DNA of 64,000 nucleotides, from the NCBI RefSeq assembly GCF_019263705.2, contig NZ_JADQDK010000001.1, positions 5,332,001 to 5,396,000 of the forward strand, read 5' to 3'. The DNA is from Pseudonocardia abyssalis (GTDB taxonomy: Bacteria; Actinomycetota; Actinomycetes; Mycobacteriales; Pseudonocardiaceae). Positions 41,450 through 51,097 of the stretch are shown in pieces (position 1 is the first letter of the stretch; every line of letters begins with the position of its first letter). A program made the position numbers and the translations under genes. A model generated the notes under the pieces. That model did no database searches. It saw only the letters and a list, made by a program, of their open reading frames with translations, and had not been told where the DNA came from.

Positions 41450-42230
41450 CGGCACGCAGACCGGCGAGCAGAAGGCCGACTTCACCGACATCTACCGCGG
41501 GCGCGACCCGCGGGAGTACTTCCGGACGCTGATCCCGCTGGAGTACCAGGTGCCGCAGCACGCGCTGCCCGTCGTCGAGTCGGTGCTGGAGCAGCACCCG
41601 GGCACCGTGCTCGACGTCTGCTGCTCCTACGGGATCAACGCCACCCTGCTGGGCCACGACGTCGACCTCGACGGGCTCGGCGCGCACGCCGTCGAGCCCG
41701 GGCGGGCGGGTCTCACCCACGGGCAGGTGATCGCCGAGGACGCCGCGTGGTTCGCCGCCCGCCGTCGCCGGCCCGGGCTCAGGGTGCTCGGCCTCGACGT
41801 GTCCCGTCCCGCGATCGACTACGCCGTCGCCACCGGGGTGATGGCGGACGGATGGGCCGAGGACCTGGAGGCGGCCGACCCGTCCGCGTCGCTGATCGAC
41901 GCGCTCGCCGACGTCTCGCTGGTCCTGTGCACCGGCGGGGTCGGCTACGTCGGCCCGGCCACGTTCGACCGGATCCTCACCCACGCCCCCGACGCCTGGG
42001 TGCTCGCGTTCGTCCTGCGGGTCTTCCCCTACGACGACGTGGCCACGGCGCTCGCGGGGCACGGTCTCATCACCGAGAAGCTGCCCGGGACGCACCCGCA
42101 GCGCCGCTTCGCCGACGCGGCGGAGGCCGAGGCCGCCGTCCACGACGCGCGTCTGCTGGGCCTGGACCCGACCGGTCTGGAGGCCGACGGCTGGTTCCAC
42201 GCGGAGGCGTTCCTGAGCCGCCCGGCCTGA
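41439..42230 (+). CDS. SAM-methyltransferase-like protein
   Basis: 263 residues from ATG 41439, overlapping the acyltransferase end. Residues ~50-70 (GTVLDVCCSYGINATLL) are an unusual motif I, with CCSYG instead of GCGTG. Then VLGLDVSRPAIDYAVATG binds the ribose. The second half (LTHAPDAWVLAFVLRVFPY) completes the fold. It may N-methylate the amine of a hydroxy-amino acid made in this operon; that is inference. Confidence 0.65.
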   Translation: MGNDGTQTGEQKADFTDIYRGRDPREYFRTLIPLEYQVPQHALPVVESVLEQHPGTVLDVCCSYGINATLLGHDVDLDGLGAHAVEPGRAGLTHGQVIAEDAAWFAARRRRPGLRVLGLDVSRPAIDYAVATGVMADGWAEDLEAADPSASLIDALADVSLVLCTGGVGYVGPATFDRILTHAPDAWVLAFVLRVFPYDDVATALAGHGLITEKLPGTHPQRRFADAAEAEAAVHDARLLGLDPTGLEADGWFHAEAFLSRPA

Positions 42231-42299
42231 GCGCGACCCGCCCCGTTGGGGGCCGCCGGCGGCTATGGTGCCCGGAGGGCGGGATCGGTGGAGGTGACC

Positions 42300-43571
42300 G
42301 TGGACGAAGGCGTCTGCGCGGTCAGATCGGGCGTGGACGTGGCCCGGCACGCCCGCATGCTCGCGCGCGTGCACGACGCGCTGCTCTCCGGCGACCGGCT
42401 GCCCGCCGACCCGCGGGGCATGGTGGCGCGCTCCTGGCGCCGCGTCCGCGCGCAGGGCGTCAACCCCGACCTGGGCGACCCGCCCGATCTGATGGGGGCC
42501 GAGCAGGTCGAGGCCCGCCGCGCCGCGAGCCCGTTGCAGCGCGTGCTCCCCGAGCTGCGCGCCGCGCTCACCTCGGTGGCCGAGGACGCCCGCCACATCA
42601 TGGTCATCACCGACGCCGATGGCGTGCTGCTCTGGCGGGAGGGGTCCACGGCCGTGCGCCACCGCGCCGACCGGCTGGGCTTCACCGAGGGCGCGAACTG
42701 GTCCGAGGGCGTCGTCGGGAGCAACGGCATCGGCACCGCGATCGCCGAGGCCACGCCGGTGCAGATGTTCGCCGCCGAACACTTCGTGCGCAGCCACCAC
42801 GTCTGGACCTGTACCGCGTGCCCCGTGCACGACCCCCGCACCGGCGAGCTGCTCGGCGTCGTCGACGTCAGCGGCCCGGCCGAGACCGTCCACCCGACGA
42901 CCGTCGCGCTCGTCGGCACGGCGGTGAAGCTGGCCGAGGCGAGCCTGTGGCGGACCCACGAGACACGCCTGGAGATGCTGCGCAACGTCGCCGCGCCGCT
43001 GCTGGTGGACCTGCGCGGCCCCGGTCTGGTGGCCGACGAGCACGGCTGGGTCGCCGCCGTCGCCGGGATGCCCAACGTCGACCGGATCGCCGTGCCCCGG
43101 CCGGGCCACCCGATCGCGATCCACGGGGTCGGGGTCTGCCTGCCGGAGCCGGTTCCCGGGGGCTGGCTGCTGCGCGTCGCCAGCGTCGCGCCGATCCGGC
43201 TGGAACTCGACCTCGCGCAGCGCCCGCCCCGGGCCGTCGTCGACGGCGCCAACCGGTGGGTGCACCCGCTGTCCACGCGGCACGCGGAGGTCCTCGTGCT
43301 GCTCGCCGACGCGGGCGCCGTCGGGATGGACGCTGGCGCGCTGTCGGCCGCCCTCTACGGCGACCGGGAGCACCTCGTCACGGTGCGCGCGGAGATGTCG
43401 CGGCTGCGCCGGTCGCTCGGCGGCCTGCTGCTGGCCCGGCCCTACCGGATCGCCCCCACGGTCGACGTCGTGCTGCCCGATCTCGGGGTGCTGCGCACGT
43501 CGACGGCTCCGGGGATCCGACGGCTGTGCAACCCGGCTGCAACGGTTGCCCCGGAGCGTCCGACGGGATGA
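42300..43571 (+). CDS. GAF-domain transcriptional regulator (AcoR-like, no AAA domain)
   Basis: 423 residues from GTG 42300 (GGAGG six bases before). Residues ~75-210 form the sensor region typical of AcoR-like activators: HIMVITDADGVLLWREG, EGVVGSNGIGTAIAE, HHVWTCTACPVHDP, LLGVVDVSGP. The sigma-54 ATPase domain is absent; the C-terminus (~300-400) is a winged-helix-like region. Such proteins control adjacent oxidoreductases in actinobacteria. The flavin monooxygenase starts 40 bases downstream. Confidence 0.75.
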   Translation: MDEGVCAVRSGVDVARHARMLARVHDALLSGDRLPADPRGMVARSWRRVRAQGVNPDLGDPPDLMGAEQVEARRAASPLQRVLPELRAALTSVAEDARHIMVITDADGVLLWREGSTAVRHRADRLGFTEGANWSEGVVGSNGIGTAIAEATPVQMFAAEHFVRSHHVWTCTACPVHDPRTGELLGVVDVSGPAETVHPTTVALVGTAVKLAEASLWRTHETRLEMLRNVAAPLLVDLRGPGLVADEHGWVAAVAGMPNVDRIAVPRPGHPIAIHGVGVCLPEPVPGGWLLRVASVAPIRLELDLAQRPPRAVVDGANRWVHPLSTRHAEVLVLLADAGAVGMDAGALSAALYGDREHLVTVRAEMSRLRRSLGGLLLARPYRIAPTVDVVLPDLGVLRTSTAPGIRRLCNPAATVAPERPTG

Positions 43572-43611
43572 GGTGGGTCACAGGCATGGCCAGCACAGCA
43601 GAAGGAGCAGC

Positions 43612-45408
43612 ATGACGTCCACGATCGACCGCACCGACGCCGCCGTCCGCGTCGACGAATGGCTGGGCGCGTTCCAGGCCGCCCTCACCTCCGGTGACGC
43701 CGACGCGGCCGCCGCGCTGTTCGGTGCGGAGAGCTTCTGGCGCGACCTGGTGGCGTTCAGCTGGAACCTCACCACCGTCGAGGGCCCCGAGGGCGTCGCG
43801 GACCTGCTCCGCAACACCGACGCCGGCGCCACCGACTTCCGCACGACCGAGGAGCCGGCCGAGGCCGACGGCGTCACCACGGCGTGGATCGCGTTCGAGA
43901 CCGCCGTCGGGCGGGGCAGCGGGCTGCTGCGCCTGACCGCCGACGGCAAGGCGTTCACGTTCCTCACCACGCTCGACGAGCTCAAGGGCCACGAGGAGCC
44001 CTCGCGCGACCGCCGCCCGATGGGGGCCGAGCACGGGGCCAACCCCGACCGCGTCACCTGGCTGGAGAGCCGCGAGAAGGAGGCGGCGGAGCTGGGCTAC
44101 ACGACCCAGCCCGACGTCGTGATCATCGGCGGCGGGCAGGGCGGCATCGCGCTCGGTGCGCGGCTGCGCCAGCTCGGCGTCTCCACGATCATCGTGGAGC
44201 GCAACGAGCGGCCCGGTGACTCGTGGCGCAAGCGCTACAAGTCCCTCGCCCTGCACGACCCGGTCTGGTACGACCACCTGCCCTACATCGACTTCCCGAA
44301 GAACTGGCCGGTGTTCTCGCCGAAGGACAAGGTCGGCGACTGGCTGGAGATGTACGCCAAGGTCATGGAGCTCAACTACTGGGGCTCCACCACCGCGAAG
44401 TCGGCGCAGCGCAGCGGTGAGACCTGGGAGGTCGTGGTCGACCGCGCGGGCGAGGAGGTGACGCTGCGGCCGAAGCACGTCGTCATCGCGCTCGGTGTCT
44501 CCGGCAAGCCGAACGTGCCGACGGTGCCGGGCCAGGACGTGTTCCGCGGCGAGCAGCACCACAGCTCCGGGCACCCCGGCCCCGACGCCTACAAGGGCAA
44601 GAAGGTCGTGGTCGTCGGCTCGAACAACTCCGCGCACGACATCTGCGGGGCGCTGTGGGAGGCCGGCGCGGACGTCACGATGGTGCAGCGGTCCTCCACG
44701 CACATCGTGCGGTCGGACTCGCTGATGGACCTCGGCCTCGGTGACCTGTACTCCGAGCGGGCGCTGGAGGCGGGCGTCACCACGTTCAAGGCCGACACGA
44801 TCTTCGCGTCGCTGCCGTACCGGATCATGCACCAGTTCCAGAAGCCGACCTACGACGCGATCCGCGAGCGCGACGCCGACTACTACGCGGCACTGGAGAA
44901 GGCCGGGTTCCGTCTCGACTTCGGTGACGACGACTCCGGCCTGTTCATGAAGTACCTGCGACGCGGCTCGGGGTACTACATCGACGTCGGTGCGTCCGAG
45001 CTCGTCGCGAACGGCAGCATCAAGCTCGCGCACGGGCAGGTCACCGAGCTCACGGAGAAGGAGGTCGTGCTCGCCGACGGCACCCGCCTGGAGGCCGACC
45101 TCGTCGTCTGGGCCACCGGCTACGGCTCGATGAACGGCACCGCGGCCGGCATCTTCGGGCAGGAGACGGCCGACCGGCTCGGCAAGGTGTGGGGCCTGGG
45201 CTCCGACACCACCAAGGACCCCGGCCCGTGGGAGGGCGAGCAGCGCAACATGTGGAAGCCCACCAACGTGGAGAACCTGTGGGTGCACGGCGGCAACCTG
45301 CACCAGAGCCGCTACTACTCGCTCTACCTCGCCCTGCAGCTCAAGGCGCGCGTCGAGGGCATCCCGACGCCGGTCTACAGGCTGCAGGAGGTGCACCACA
45401 CCTCGTAG
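43612..45408 (+). CDS. Flavin-dependent monooxygenase with N-terminal SnoaL/NTF2-like domain
   Basis: 598 residues (ribosome site GAAGGAG). Residues ~10-130 are an NTF2/SnoaL-like fold. From ~165 on: FAD motif VVIIGGGQGG, then VVVVGSNNSAHDI as the NADPH Rossmann motif, and DLVVWATGYGSMN near the C-terminus. Expected NADPH-dependent oxygenation of an N, S or ketone group. The fused front domain may shape substrate entry. Its regulator is immediately upstream. Confidence 0.88.
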   Translation: MTSTIDRTDAAVRVDEWLGAFQAALTSGDADAAAALFGAESFWRDLVAFSWNLTTVEGPEGVADLLRNTDAGATDFRTTEEPAEADGVTTAWIAFETAVGRGSGLLRLTADGKAFTFLTTLDELKGHEEPSRDRRPMGAEHGANPDRVTWLESREKEAAELGYTTQPDVVIIGGGQGGIALGARLRQLGVSTIIVERNERPGDSWRKRYKSLALHDPVWYDHLPYIDFPKNWPVFSPKDKVGDWLEMYAKVMELNYWGSTTAKSAQRSGETWEVVVDRAGEEVTLRPKHVVIALGVSGKPNVPTVPGQDVFRGEQHHSSGHPGPDAYKGKKVVVVGSNNSAHDICGALWEAGADVTMVQRSSTHIVRSDSLMDLGLGDLYSERALEAGVTTFKADTIFASLPYRIMHQFQKPTYDAIRERDADYYAALEKAGFRLDFGDDDSGLFMKYLRRGSGYYIDVGASELVANGSIKLAHGQVTELTEKEVVLADGTRLEADLVVWATGYGSMNGTAAGIFGQETADRLGKVWGLGSDTTKDPGPWEGEQRNMWKPTNVENLWVHGGNLHQSRYYSLYLALQLKARVEGIPTPVYRLQEVHHTS

Positions 45409-45448
45409 CCGCTCGTCCCGGTCCGGATGCGGCCGGACCACCCCACGG

Positions 45449-46201
45449 TCAGCGAGCTTCCAGCACCGCCAGGTCGCGCTCGGCGAAGCGGCGGTGCTGG
45501 TGCTCCTCGTTCATGATCACGCGCAGGCAGGCGCGGACCGCGCGCGGCTGGTCGGGGTCGCCGATCCACGGGGACCCCGGGCAGACGCGGTCGAGCCCGT
45601 CGTCGGTGAGGTCGTCGAGCAGGGCCCGGACCAGCGCCGTCCGCCCGGCGCGCACCACGAGCACCTCCTCGAACGAGGGCCGTGCGTCGGGGTCGAGGCC
45701 GGCGGCGGCGTCGGCGGACTCGAAGTCGGCGGGTACCAGGCCGAGCGGGTGGTACGGCGCGGGCTGCTCCAGGATCATCCGGCCCACCCAGCCGTCGGTG
45801 GCGAACACGAGGTGGCGCAGCGTCTCGACGAACGACCACTCCTCGTCGACGCGCTCGTGGCGGGCCGCCTCGGGCAGTCCCCTGGCCCGTTCCACGGTCC
45901 GCTCCCACAGCCGTTCGAGCTCGGCCCATGCCGCACGGTGCTCGTCGACCGTCCGCATCGTCCGGATCAGCACCCGCTCCGGGTGCCGCCGTTCCAGCTC
46001 GGCGGTCACGAACCCGGTCACGTCGACGTCGTCGACGAGGAGCCGCGTGAAGACGCCGGACAGCGAGAGCCCGTCGAGGAAGGCCCCGGTGATCCGGACC
46101 CCGCTCAGGTCGCAGTCGTGGAACGTCGAACCGGACAGGTCGGACCGCGTGAACCGCGCTCCGCGGAACGCGTCGGTGCGGTCGTGCTCGCTCGCCGCCA
46201 C
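45449..46201 (-). CDS. DinB-like protein with short pentapeptide-repeat N-terminus
   Basis: 250 residues from GTG 46201. Residues ~10-45 contain pentapeptide-like units (FRGARFTRSDLSGSTFHDCD). The rest is a DinB/MDMPI-like four-helix bundle with His at EEWSFVETLRHLVFATD and NEEHQHRRFAERDL, possible metal ligands. DinB-like proteins are often thiol-dependent transferases. Follows the 114-residue gene by seven bases. Confidence 0.8.
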   Translation of the reverse strand: MAASEHDRTDAFRGARFTRSDLSGSTFHDCDLSGVRITGAFLDGLSLSGVFTRLLVDDVDVTGFVTAELERRHPERVLIRTMRTVDEHRAAWAELERLWERTVERARGLPEAARHERVDEEWSFVETLRHLVFATDGWVGRMILEQPAPYHPLGLVPADFESADAAAGLDPDARPSFEEVLVVRAGRTALVRALLDDLTDDGLDRVCPGSPWIGDPDQPRAVRACLRVIMNEEHQHRRFAERDLAVLEAR

Positions 46202-46208
46202 GATGCCG

Positions 46209-46553
46209 TCAGCCGCCGATCCGGGACCAGCGGTCGGCGGGCACCGGGCCGTCCGGGCCGAGCAGGCGGGACAGCTCGTCGGAGTCCGGTCCGTCGCAGC
46301 GCTCCGCGAGGAGGGCGAGCACGTCGTCGCCGGGAGCACCGCCGAGTGCCGCGACGAGCAGCGGCAGGTCCGCGACGCGGACGGTGTGGGCCCACTCGTA
46401 CTCGGTGTTGCCCTCGCCGAAGAACTCCTCGACGCCCGGCCCGATGTCCTGGCCCTCCACGACGAGGTCGCCCTCGGCGGTGAGACGCGCGGCGAGGTGG
46501 CGGACGCCGTCCTCGTCCCGCTCGGCCCGGAGCACCACCTCCCCGTCAGGCAT
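46209..46553 (-). CDS. Hypothetical protein (114 residues)
   Basis: ATG 46553 overlaps the nadE end by eight bases, so it is translationally coupled. The first half is beta-rich (GEVVLRAERDEDGVRHLAAR, LVVEGQDIGPGVEEFFG). The second half is helical and acidic (DDVLALLAERCDG). It resembles small actinobacterial proteins of unknown role. Confidence 0.7.
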   Translation of the reverse strand: MPDGEVVLRAERDEDGVRHLAARLTAEGDLVVEGQDIGPGVEEFFGEGNTEYEWAHTVRVADLPLLVAALGGAPGDDVLALLAERCDGPDSDELSRLLGPDGPVPADRWSRIGG

Positions 46554-48573
46554 CCGGCACCTCGCGGCGGATCTCCTCGACCCAGATCCGGGCCGACATG
46601 TCCGACGGGGCGCGCCAGTCGCCGCGGGGGGACAGGGCGCCGCCGGAGGAGACCTTCGGGCCGTTGGGCAGCGCGGAGCGCTTGAACTGGCTGAACCCGA
46701 AGAAGCGCCGGGCGAAGACCTCCAGCCAGCGGCGGATCGCGGCGAGGTCGTAGGCGACGCGCTTGTCCTGCGGCAGCCCGGGCGGCCAGTCACCCCGTTC
46801 CGCGTCGTGCCAGGCGTGCCAGGCCAGGAACGCGATCTTGGACGGGCGGAACCCGTACCGCAGGACGTGCCACAGCGTGAAGTCCTGCAGCGCGTACGGG
46901 CCGACCGTCGCCTCGCTGCTCTGCACGTCGTCGCCGGGCACGAGCTCGGGCGTGATCTCGGTGTCGAGGACGTCGAGGAGGATCGTCGACACGTCGTCGG
47001 AGAACAGGTCGGTGGCCGCGACCCAGCGGATCAGGTGCTGGATCTGGGTCTTGGGCACGCCGCCGTTGACGTTGTAGTGCGACATCTGGTCGCCGACGCC
47101 GTAGGTCGACCACCCGAGCGCCAGCTCGGACAGGTCGCCGGTGCCGAGCACGATGCCGCCCCGCTGGTTGGCCGCGCGGAACAGGTAGTCGGTCCGCAGC
47201 CCGGCCTGCACGTTCTCGAACGTCACGTCGTAGACGGGCTCGCCGTCGCCGAACGGGTGCCCGAGGTTGTCGAGCATCAGCGATGCCGTCGGCCGGATGT
47301 CGATCTCCTCGAAGGTGACGCCGAGCGCCTCGGACAGCCGGATCGCGTTGTTCTTCGTGCGGTCGCCGGTGGCGAAGCCGGGCAGCGTGAACGCGAGGAT
47401 GTCGGTGCGCGGGCGGTTCTCCCGGTCCATCGCGCGGGCGGCGACGATCAGCGCGTGGGTGGAGTCGAGCCCGCCCGAGACCCCGATGACGATCTTCGGC
47501 TGGCCGATCGCGCGCAGCCGCTGCTCCAGCCCGGAGACCTGGATGTTGTACGCCTCGAAGCAGTCCTGCTCCAGCCGCGCCGGGTCCGACGGCACGAACG
47601 GGAAGCGCTCGACCTCGCGGAGCAACCCGATGTCGCCGGTCGGCGGGTCGAGCCGGAAGGCGACCGTTCGGGTCTCGGGGGCGTGGTGGCGGCGGTTGTC
47701 GTCGAACGTGCCCATCCGCAGGCGCTCGGCGCGCAGCAGGTCGAGGTCGACGTCGGCCACGGACCGGCGCGGGCCGATCGGGAAGCGCTCGGTCTCGGCG
47801 AGCAGCCGCCCGTTCTCGTAGATCATGGTCTGGCCGTCCCAGGCCAGGTCGGTCGTCGACTCGCCCTCGCCGGCCGCCGCGTAGGCGTAGGCCGCGAGGC
47901 AGCGCGCCGACGCCGACCGCGCGAGCAGCTTGCGGTCGTCGGCCCGGCCGACGGTGATCGGGCTGCCGGACAGGTTGACGATCACGGTCGCCCCGGCGAG
48001 TGCGGCCTCCGCGCTCGGCGGCACGGGCACCCACATGTCCTCGCAGACCTCGGCGTGCAGCACGAGACCGGGCACGTCGTCGGCGGCGAACAGCAGGTCC
48101 GGCCCGATCGGCACGTCGACCCCGCCGAGGCGGATCGTCCCGCGTATGTCGTTCCCCGCGGCGATCTGGCGTTTCTCGTAGAACTCCCGATACGTCGGGA
48201 GATAGGACTTGGGGGCCACCCCGAGCACCGCGCCGCGGTGGACCAGGACCGCGCAGTTGAGGATCCGGTGCCGCAGCCGCAGCGGGGCACCGACGACGAG
48301 CACCGGCAGCAGGTCCGCCGACGCGGCGACGACGTCGAGCAGCGCGCGCTCCACCTCGTCGAGCAGCACGTCCTGCATGACGACGTCCTCGAGCGAGTAG
48401 CCCGACAGCGTCAGCTCCGGGAACACCGCCACCCCGACGCCGTCGTCGTGGCACGCGCGCGCCGACTCGAGCACGGCGCGGGCGTTCGCGGCGGGATCGG
48501 CGAGCGTGGTGTGCAGGGTGCAGGCGGCGACGCGCACGAAGCCGTGGCGGTACGCGGAACGGAAGTCCGACAC
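46546..48573 (-). CDS. nadE: Glutamine-dependent NAD+ synthetase
   Basis: 675 residues from GTG 48573. The N-terminal nitrilase-type glutaminase has its Glu ([11 protein letters not shown]), Lys ([16 protein letters not shown]) and Cys ([10 protein letters not shown]). The C-terminal synthetase has the PP-loop [13 protein letters not shown]. It converts nicotinic acid adenine dinucleotide to NAD+ with ATP and glutamine. Length matches the long two-domain actinobacterial form. Confidence 0.93.
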   Translation of the reverse strand: MSDFRSAYRHGFVRVAACTLHTTLADPAANARAVLESARACHDDGVGVAVFPELTLSGYSLEDVVMQDVLLDEVERALLDVVAASADLLPVLVVGAPLRLRHRILNCAVLVHRGAVLGVAPKSYLPTYREFYEKRQIAAGNDIRGTIRLGGVDVPIGPDLLFAADDVPGLVLHAEVCEDMWVPVPPSAEAALAGATVIVNLSGSPITVGRADDRKLLARSASARCLAAYAYAAAGEGESTTDLAWDGQTMIYENGRLLAETERFPIGPRRSVADVDLDLLRAERLRMGTFDDNRRHHAPETRTVAFRLDPPTGDIGLLREVERFPFVPSDPARLEQDCFEAYNIQVSGLEQRLRAIGQPKIVIGVSGGLDSTHALIVAARAMDRENRPRTDILAFTLPGFATGDRTKNNAIRLSEALGVTFEEIDIRPTASLMLDNLGHPFGDGEPVYDVTFENVQAGLRTDYLFRAANQRGGIVLGTGDLSELALGWSTYGVGDQMSHYNVNGGVPKTQIQHLIRWVAATDLFSDDVSTILLDVLDTEITPELVPGDDVQSSEATVGPYALQDFTLWHVLRYGFRPSKIAFLAWHAWHDAERGDWPPGLPQDKRVAYDLAAIRRWLEVFARRFFGFSQFKRSALPNGPKVSSGGALSPRGDWRAPSDMSARIWVEEIRREVPDA

Positions 48574-48625
48574 CCGCGCAGTCTGACACCCGGCGGATCG
48601 ACGGCCGAGCTGGGAAGGTGGTGCG

Positions 48626-50230
48626 ATGGGTCGCAACGAGGTCGGCGTCGTCGTCGTGGGCGCCGGGTTCGCCGGGCTCTACATGCTGCACCGCCTCCGC
48701 GGCACCGGTCTGTCGGCGGTGGTGCTGGAGGCGGGCGACGGGGTCGGCGGCACCTGGTACTGGAACCGCTACCCGGGCGCCCGGTGCGACTCCGAGAGCT
48801 ACTACTACTCGTACTCGTTCTCCGAGGAGCTCCAGCAGGAGTGGGAGTGGACGGAGCGCTACCCCGCGCAGGAGGAGATCCTGCGCTACCTCGAGCACGT
48901 CGCCGACCGGTTCGACCTGCGCCGCGACATCCGGTTCGGCACCCGCGTCACCCGCGCCGAGTTCGACGACGGCACGGGCCGCTGGGGCGTGCACACCGCC
49001 GGCGGGCAACGGTGGTCGGCGCAGTTCGTCGTCACCGCGGTCGGCTGCCTGTCCGCGGCCAACATCCCGCAGATCCCCGGTCTCGACGGCTTCGGCGGCG
49101 ACTGGTTCCACACCGGGCGATGGCCGCACGATGGCGTCGACCTGGCCGGGAAGCGGGTCGGCGTCGTCGGCACCGGATCGACCGGGATCCAGGTCATCCC
49201 GGTGGTCGCCGAGCAGGCCGCGCACCTCACGGTCTTCCAGCGCACCGCCAACTACAGCATCCCGGCGCGCAACAGCCCGGTGGACCAGGCGTTCCGGGAC
49301 GAGGTCAAGGCCGGGTACGCCGACATCCGCGCCGTCCAGCGCGCCTCGACCAACGGCCATCCCTTCCTGATCAGCCCGACCTCGGCACTCGAGGTCCCCG
49401 AGGACGAGCGCCGGGCGATCTACGAGGCCGCGTGGGAGCGGGGCGGCCTGCGCTTCCGGGCGTCGTTCGCCGACCTGCTGGTCGACCGCGCCGCCAACGA
49501 CACGGCGTCGGAGTTCATCCGCGACAAGATCCGCGGCATCGTGCACGACCCGGCGACGGCGGAGAAGCTCGTGCCGCTCGACCACCCCTTCGCCACGAAG
49601 CGCCCGCCGATCGACACGCACTACTTCGAGACCTTCAACCGGGAGAACGTCACCCTCGTCGATGTCCGGGCGACGCCGATCGAGCAGATCACGTCCACCG
49701 GCGTGCGGACGACCGCGGGCGAGCACGAGCTGGACGTGATCGTCTTCGCCACCGGCTTCGACGCGATGACCGGCCCGCTGCTGAACATCGACGTCCGCGG
49801 CACCGGCGGCGTCACGCTGCGGGAGCGCTGGGCGGCGGGGCCCGTGACCTACCTCGGCCTGCAGGTCGCCGGCTTCCCCAACCTGTTCACGATCACCGGC
49901 CCCGGCAGCCCCTCGGTGCTGACGAACATGCCCACCTCGATCGAGCAGCACGTCGACTGGATCACCGACGCCGTCGTGCACCTGCGCGAGGAGGGCATCG
50001 ACCGCATGGAGGCCACCCCCGCCGCGGAGGACGCGTGGGTCGCGCACGTCAACGAGGTGGCCGCGCGCACGCTGCTCCCGGAGGCCGCCACGTCCTGGTA
50101 CCTCGGGGCCAACGTCCCGGGCAAGCCGCGCGTCTTCATGCCGTACGCGGGCGGGTTCGCGGCCTACGCGCGGGCTTGCGCCGAGGTGGTCGCCGACGGC
50201 TATCCGGGGTTCGAGCTCACCTCGCGCTAG
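48626..50230 (+). CDS. Baeyer-Villiger monooxygenase
   Basis: 534 residues (ribosome site GGAAGG). FAD motif VVVVGAGFAGLYM (residues ~8-20). The Baeyer-Villiger fingerprint FxGxxxHxxxWP appears as FGGDWFHTGRWP (156-167). Second Rossmann motif VGVVGTGSTGIQ. It inserts oxygen next to a ketone to give an ester, using NADPH and O2. The SDR downstream may supply or reduce the ketone. Confidence 0.92.
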   Translation: MGRNEVGVVVVGAGFAGLYMLHRLRGTGLSAVVLEAGDGVGGTWYWNRYPGARCDSESYYYSYSFSEELQQEWEWTERYPAQEEILRYLEHVADRFDLRRDIRFGTRVTRAEFDDGTGRWGVHTAGGQRWSAQFVVTAVGCLSAANIPQIPGLDGFGGDWFHTGRWPHDGVDLAGKRVGVVGTGSTGIQVIPVVAEQAAHLTVFQRTANYSIPARNSPVDQAFRDEVKAGYADIRAVQRASTNGHPFLISPTSALEVPEDERRAIYEAAWERGGLRFRASFADLLVDRAANDTASEFIRDKIRGIVHDPATAEKLVPLDHPFATKRPPIDTHYFETFNRENVTLVDVRATPIEQITSTGVRTTAGEHELDVIVFATGFDAMTGPLLNIDVRGTGGVTLRERWAAGPVTYLGLQVAGFPNLFTITGPGSPSVLTNMPTSIEQHVDWITDAVVHLREEGIDRMEATPAAEDAWVAHVNEVAARTLLPEAATSWYLGANVPGKPRVFMPYAGGFAAYARACAEVVADGYPGFELTSR

Positions 50231-50264
50231 CCAGTTACTCGTCAGTAGGGCACCATCTGGCGGC

Positions 50265-51080
50265 ATGAGTGAGTTCGCGGGACGCGTCGCTGTGGTGACC
50301 GGGGCGGGATCGGGTATCGGACGGGCACTGGCCCAGGATCTCGCGCGGCGCGGGGCCCGGCTTGCGCTCTCGGACGTCGACAAGGACGGGCTCGCGGAGA
50401 CCGTCGGCTCCCTGTCCGGTGCCGAGGTGCGCAGCGACGCCCTCGACGTCACCGACCGCGCCGCCGTGCTGGCCTACGCCGACGAGGTCGTGGCGCAGTT
50501 CGGCCGCGTCAACCAGGTCTACAACAACGCGGGCATCGCGTTCGCGGGCAACATCCTCACCTCGGAGTTCGAGGAGATCGAGCGCGTCGTCGACATCGAC
50601 TTCTGGGGCGTCGTCAACGGGACGAAGGCGTTCCTGCCGCACCTGATCAACTCCGGCGACGGGCACGTGATCAATGTGTCCAGCCTGTTCGGGCTGCTCT
50701 CGGTGCCGAGCCAGAGCGCGTACAACGCGGCGAAGTTCGCGGTGCGCGGGTTCACCGAGTCGCTGCGCCAGGAGATGCTGATCGCGAAGTACCCGGTGCA
50801 GGTCACCTGCGTGCACCCCGGCGGGATCAAGACCGGCATCGCGCGCAACGCCGCACGCGGCAAGGGCTTCGAGGACGGCGCCGCGATGGAGCGCTTCGAC
50901 AAGCAGATGCTGCGGATGACCCCGGAGAAGGCCGCCGACGTCATCCTCGCCGGCGTGCGCCGCAACCGGGCCCGCGTGCTCGTCGGCAACGACGCGAAGG
51001 TGCTCGACGCCCTCGTGCGCCTCCTGGGTTCGGCCTACCAGCGCCCGTTCTCGATCGTCGCGGGGCGCACGCTGAAGTAG
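50265..51080 (+). CDS. Short-chain dehydrogenase/reductase
   Basis: 271 residues. TGAGSGIGRALA cofactor motif, NNAG, catalytic NVSSLFG and YNAAKFAVRG (Tyr, Lys). Classical SDR, unlike the mycofactocin-type ones at 34-37 kb. It is 34 bases after the Baeyer-Villiger gene, suggesting an alcohol-ketone-ester sequence. Substrate unknown. Confidence 0.9.
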   Translation: MSEFAGRVAVVTGAGSGIGRALAQDLARRGARLALSDVDKDGLAETVGSLSGAEVRSDALDVTDRAAVLAYADEVVAQFGRVNQVYNNAGIAFAGNILTSEFEEIERVVDIDFWGVVNGTKAFLPHLINSGDGHVINVSSLFGLLSVPSQSAYNAAKFAVRGFTESLRQEMLIAKYPVQVTCVHPGGIKTGIARNAARGKGFEDGAAMERFDKQMLRMTPEKAADVILAGVRRNRARVLVGNDAKVLDALVRLLGSAYQRPFSIVAGRTLK

Positions 51081-51097
51081 CGGCTTAGTGTGGCCGA

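Noticed and set aside
43378..45441. Long minus-strand open frame opposite the flavin monooxygenase
   Set aside because: A compositional shadow of the monooxygenase; no ribosome site, Val/Arg/Gly-rich low-complexity product.
46384..50268. Very long plus-strand open frame across nadE and the Baeyer-Villiger gene
   Set aside because: It is antisense or out of frame to two confidently identified genes, is Arg/Pro/Gly-rich, and has no domain. High GC makes stop codons rare.
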